Source of the DNA: an uncultured Treponema sp.
GTDB lineage: Bacteria > Spirochaetota > Spirochaetia > Treponematales > Treponemataceae
Direction of reading: 5' to 3'
Assembly: GCA_946403565.1 (NCBI GenBank)
Contig: CAMJAJ010000077.1
Location: forward strand, 1-6,675
DNA: 6,675 nucleotides
The translations under genes were made by a program, and so were the position numbers. Positions 4,024 through 6,675 of this stretch are shown piece after piece; within the stretch, counting starts at the first letter, position 1, and each line of letters starts with the position of its first letter. The notes under the pieces are model-generated. The model saw nothing but the letters and a program-made list of their open reading frames with translations. It did no database searches and was not told where the DNA came from.

Positions 4024-6675
4024 CTACAGCTCCTTCACGTAGCCGGTCAGCTTCTCCACGCGGCGGCGGCTCTCCTCCAGCTTGTCCTTTTCCGCCTGCA
4101 CCAGCTCCGCCGGGGCATGCTCGGCAAACTTGCCGGAAAGCTTGGCCTCGCTCCGCTGGATGGCGGCCTGCTCGGCGGCGATGGACTTCTCAAAGCGCGC
4201 CTTGAGCTGCTCCTTGTTCACGCCCTCGTCCACGAGCAGGAAAGCCTCGAATCCGGAACCGACCGCACCGATCGCGGAGGCGGGCTTCGCGTCCACGAAG
4301 TCTATCTTGCTCACGCCGGCGAGCAGCTCGATCATGTCGGTCTTTTCCTTGATGACCTCCGCGTCGCTTCCCGCCTGTATCATCACCGCGATGTGCAGCT
4401 TGGAGGCAGGATCAAGGCCGCACTCCACGCGCAGGGCGCGGACGTTGCGGATAAGCTCCTGCAGGACGGCGAAGCGGGCGGTCACCTTCGCGTCGGCACG
4501 CTCTGACACGGCCTCCGGGAAGGGGCTGTCCACGAGCAGCTGGCGGCTGCTTTCGTTCGAGATGATCTTCTGCGCGCCCGCCTTCGTGCGGTTGGCAAAG
4601 ATCTCGTCGAGCGGCAGCTTGCCGTAGATCTCCTCAGTGACGAAGGGCAGATAGGGATGGAGCAGCCTCAGGCTCTCCTCCATCACGTTCAGCAGGACGG
4701 AGACCGCCCTGTCCTTCTCGTGCTCGTCGCTGCCCCGGAATGAAAGCTTGGTCGCCTCCACGTACCAGTCGCAGAAGTCGTTCCAGAAGTATTCGTAGAG
4801 GGCCTGCGCCCCCTCGTTGTAGCGGTAGCCGGTCATCGCCGCGTCCTCCGCCTGCACCGCGCGGTCCAGGCAGGAGTAAATCCAGCGGTCCAGCTCCGTC
4901 AAATCGCTGTCGCTGACGGGAATGAGCGTCCGCCCCTCAAGGTTCCCCAGAATGTAGCGGCTCGCGTTCCAGACCTTGTTGCAGAAGCGGCTTCCCATCT
5001 TGAAGGAGTCCTTGTCGATGAGCACGTCCTGCCCCTGCGCGCACATATAGGACAGGGTGAACTTGAGCGCGTCCGCCCCGTACATGTCGATTATCTCAAG
5101 CGGGTCAATTCCGTTGCCCAGGGACTTGCTCATCTTGCGGCCCTGCTTGTCGCGCACGAGCCCGTGGATGTAGATGTCCTTGAAGGGCGCCTTGCCGGTG
5201 AACTCCAGTCCCGCCATCACCATGCGGCTGACCCAGAAGAAGATGATGTCGTAGGCGGTCACGAGCGCGGTCGTCGGGTAGAAGTCCTTCAAGTCCTGAG
5301 TGTCCTCGGGCCAGCCGAGCGTGGAGAAAGGCCAGAGCCAAGAGGAGAACCAGGTGTCCAGCACGTCGGGATCCTGCTGCAGGTCAGAGGCCGCCGCGCC
5401 GCACTTGGGACACTTGTCCGGGTCCTCGCGAGAGACGATGACCTCGCCGCACTTCTGGCAGTACCAGACGGGAATGCGGTGGCCCCACCAGAGCTGGCGC
5501 GAGATGCACCAGTCGCGGATGTTCTCCATCCAGTGGGCGTAGGTGTTCTCCCACTTGCGGGGATAGAAGACGATGTCGCCCTTCTTCCAGGCGGCGAGGG
5601 CCTTGTCCGCCAGCGGCTGCATCTTGACGAACCACTGGTCGCTCAGGTAGGGCTCCACGACCGTATTGCAGCGGTAGCAGTGGCCGACGGAGTGGGTAAT
5701 CTTCTCCTCCCCCTTGAACAGGCCCAGCTCCTTCAGGTCCTCCACCACGATGTCGCGCGCCTTGGCGCAGGTCATGCCCCGGTACTTCTCGGGGCAGTTC
5801 TCGTTGAGCGTGCCGTCGGGGTTCAGTATGTTGATGACCTCAAGATTGTTGCGCTTGCCGACCTCCCAGTCGTTGGGGTCGTGGGCGGGCGTGATCTTGA
5901 CCATACCCGTCCCGAACTCCTTGTCAACGTAGGAGTCTGCGATGAGGGGAATCGTGCGGCCGGTCAGCGGCAGCTTGAGCTTCTTGCCGACGATCGCCTT
6001 GTAGCGCTCGTCCTCCGGGTTCACGGCGACGGCGGTATCGCCGAGCAGGGTCTCAGGCCGGGTCGTCGCAATCTCGATCTTGGTAGAACCGTCGGGCGCG
6101 GGGCCGTCGGCGAACTCGTACCAGATATGGTACATGCCGCCCGCCGTGTCGGTGTGCTCAACCTCGTCGTCGGCGAGGGCGGTGCCGCAGCGGGGGCACC
6201 AGTTGACGAGGTAGTGGCCCTTGTAGATCAGTCCCCGCTCGTAGAGGGTGACGAAGACGTTGCGCACGGCCTTGCTCAGGCCCTCGTCCATCGTGAAGCG
6301 CTCGCGGTCCCAGTCCACGGAGTTGCCCAGCTTGCGCTGCTGCTTGACGATCGTGTTGTGGTGCTCCTCCTTGACCTGCCAGGTGCGCTCCAAAAAGGCC
6401 TCCCGGCCCACGTCCTGCCGCCGCTTGCCTTCCTTCTTGAGGGCGCGCTCCACGACGTTCTGCGTCGCGATTCCCGCGTGGTCGGTACCGGGGACCCAGA
6501 GGGTGTCATCCCCCTTCATGCGGTGGTAGCGGACCACGATGTCCTGCAGGGTGTTGTTGAGCCCGTGCCCCATGTGGAGCACGCCGGTCACGTTTGGCGG
6601 GGGGATGACGACCGTGTACTTGGCGACCGTCTTTCCGGCGGCCTTCTTGTCCAGGTAGGTCTGGTGCATCGGGGA
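4024..6675 (-). CDS. valS: Valyl-tRNA synthetase, nearly complete (N-terminus beyond window)
   Basis: A cytoplasmic class I synthetase that charges tRNA-Val and edits mischarged threonine. Numbering from the ATG at 6669, the HIGH-type motif is HMGH (32-35), following PPPNVTGVL, and KMSKS is at 512-516 (5136-5122). The editing domain (about 190-330) includes ATTRPETLLGDTAVAVNP and the HDPND motif at 263-267. Four CxxC pairs (158/161, 331/334, 404/407, 420/423) suggest zinc ribbons. The anticodon-binding helical domain covers about 600-760, and the last 65 residues are the charged coiled-coil arm typical of ValRS, ending at a TAG stop. The frame stays open to the window edge, and PPPNVTG normally lies about 40 residues in, against 24 here. 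So 6669 is probably internal and 15-25 residues are missing. No frameshift or lost catalytic motif is seen. Confidence 0.97.
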   Translation of the reverse strand, partial: SPMHQTYLDKKAAGKTVAKYTVVIPPPNVTGVLHMGHGLNNTLQDIVVRYHRMKGDDTLWVPGTDHAGIATQNVVERALKKEGKRRQDVGREAFLERTWQVKEEHHNTIVKQQRKLGNSVDWDRERFTMDEGLSKAVRNVFVTLYERGLIYKGHYLVNWCPRCGTALADDEVEHTDTAGGMYHIWYEFADGPAPDGSTKIEIATTRPETLLGDTAVAVNPEDERYKAIVGKKLKLPLTGRTIPLIADSYVDKEFGTGMVKITPAHDPNDWEVGKRNNLEVINILNPDGTLNENCPEKYRGMTCAKARDIVVEDLKELGLFKGEEKITHSVGHCYRCNTVVEPYLSDQWFVKMQPLADKALAAWKKGDIVFYPRKWENTYAHWMENIRDWCISRQLWWGHRIPVWYCQKCGEVIVSREDPDKCPKCGAAASDLQQDPDVLDTWFSSWLWPFSTLGWPEDTQDLKDFYPTTALVTAYDIIFFWVSRMVMAGLEFTGKAPFKDIYIHGLVRDKQGRKMSKSLGNGIDPLEIIDMYGADALKFTLSYMCAQGQDVLIDKDSFKMGSRFCNKVWNASRYILGNLEGRTLIPVSDSDLTELDRWIYSCLDRAVQAEDAAMTGYRYNEGAQALYEYFWNDFCDWYVEATKLSFRGSDEHEKDRAVSVLLNVMEESLRLLHPYLPFVTEEIYGKLPLDEIFANRTKAGAQKIISNESSRQLLVDSPFPEAVSERADAKVTARFAVLQELIRNVRALRVECGLDPASKLHIAVMIQAGSDAEVIKEKTDMIELLAGVSKIDFVDAKPASAIGAVGSGFEAFLLVDEGVNKEQLKARFEKSIAAEQAAIQRSEAKLSGKFAEHAPAELVQAEKDKLEESRRRVEKLTGYVKEL

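Noticed and set aside
3958..4506. 182-codon plus-strand open frame over the valS 3' end
   Set aside because: Antisense shadow of valS, which is secure by motifs and length; the frame also crosses the repeat and has no start signals.

Overview
The window reads as ordinary chromosome from a moderately GC-rich bacterium, most likely a spirochaete of the Treponema type. The main clue is a PUR-domain nucleic-acid-binding protein (2229-2744) resembling the spirochaetal/Bacteroidetes PUR family (Borrelia BpuR). The promoters look sigma70-like (TTGAAA-17-TAAAAT; TGnTATAC extended -10) and there are purine-rich ribosome binding sites, neither of which fits the Bacteroidetes promoter style. This lineage call is inference from family knowledge and was not checked by a search.

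Layout, left to right. 1-404 (-): 5' half of tpiA (triosephosphate isomerase), cut by the window edge, with a good promoter and RBS. 405-572: divergent control region with a perfect 11-bp dyad and a promoter whose -10 lies only 9 nt before the next start codon. 573-1946 (+): 11-helix-type sodium-dependent symporter of the NSS/SNF family. 1947-2228: GC-rich hairpins, a C8 tract touching a promoter, then a leader of about 127 nt that can fold into two long stem-loops. 2229-2744 (+): PUR-domain protein. 2745-2887: hairpins and a possible promoter. 2888-3421 and 3418-3861 (+): a two-gene unit of an exported/lipoprotein-like unknown and a small VanZ-like membrane protein, joined by a TTGA stop/start overlap. 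3862-4023: convergent 3' region with a two-copy 34-bp tandem repeat that folds into GCAA-capped hairpins in front of a clear intrinsic terminator for valS. 4024-6675 (-): nearly complete valS (valyl-tRNA synthetase), its N-terminus running off the right edge.

The genes do not form one pathway: glycolysis, amino-acid uptake, nucleic-acid binding, envelope and translation genes sit side by side. I see no mobile element, CRISPR array, toxin-antitoxin pair, defence system, tRNA or rRNA. The points worth a second look are non-coding: the repeat array in the valS 3' UTR, the folded leader of the PUR gene, and two similar promoters each preceded by a C7/C8 homopolymer. All distances and pairings were worked out by hand from the sequence; no folding or database search was run.
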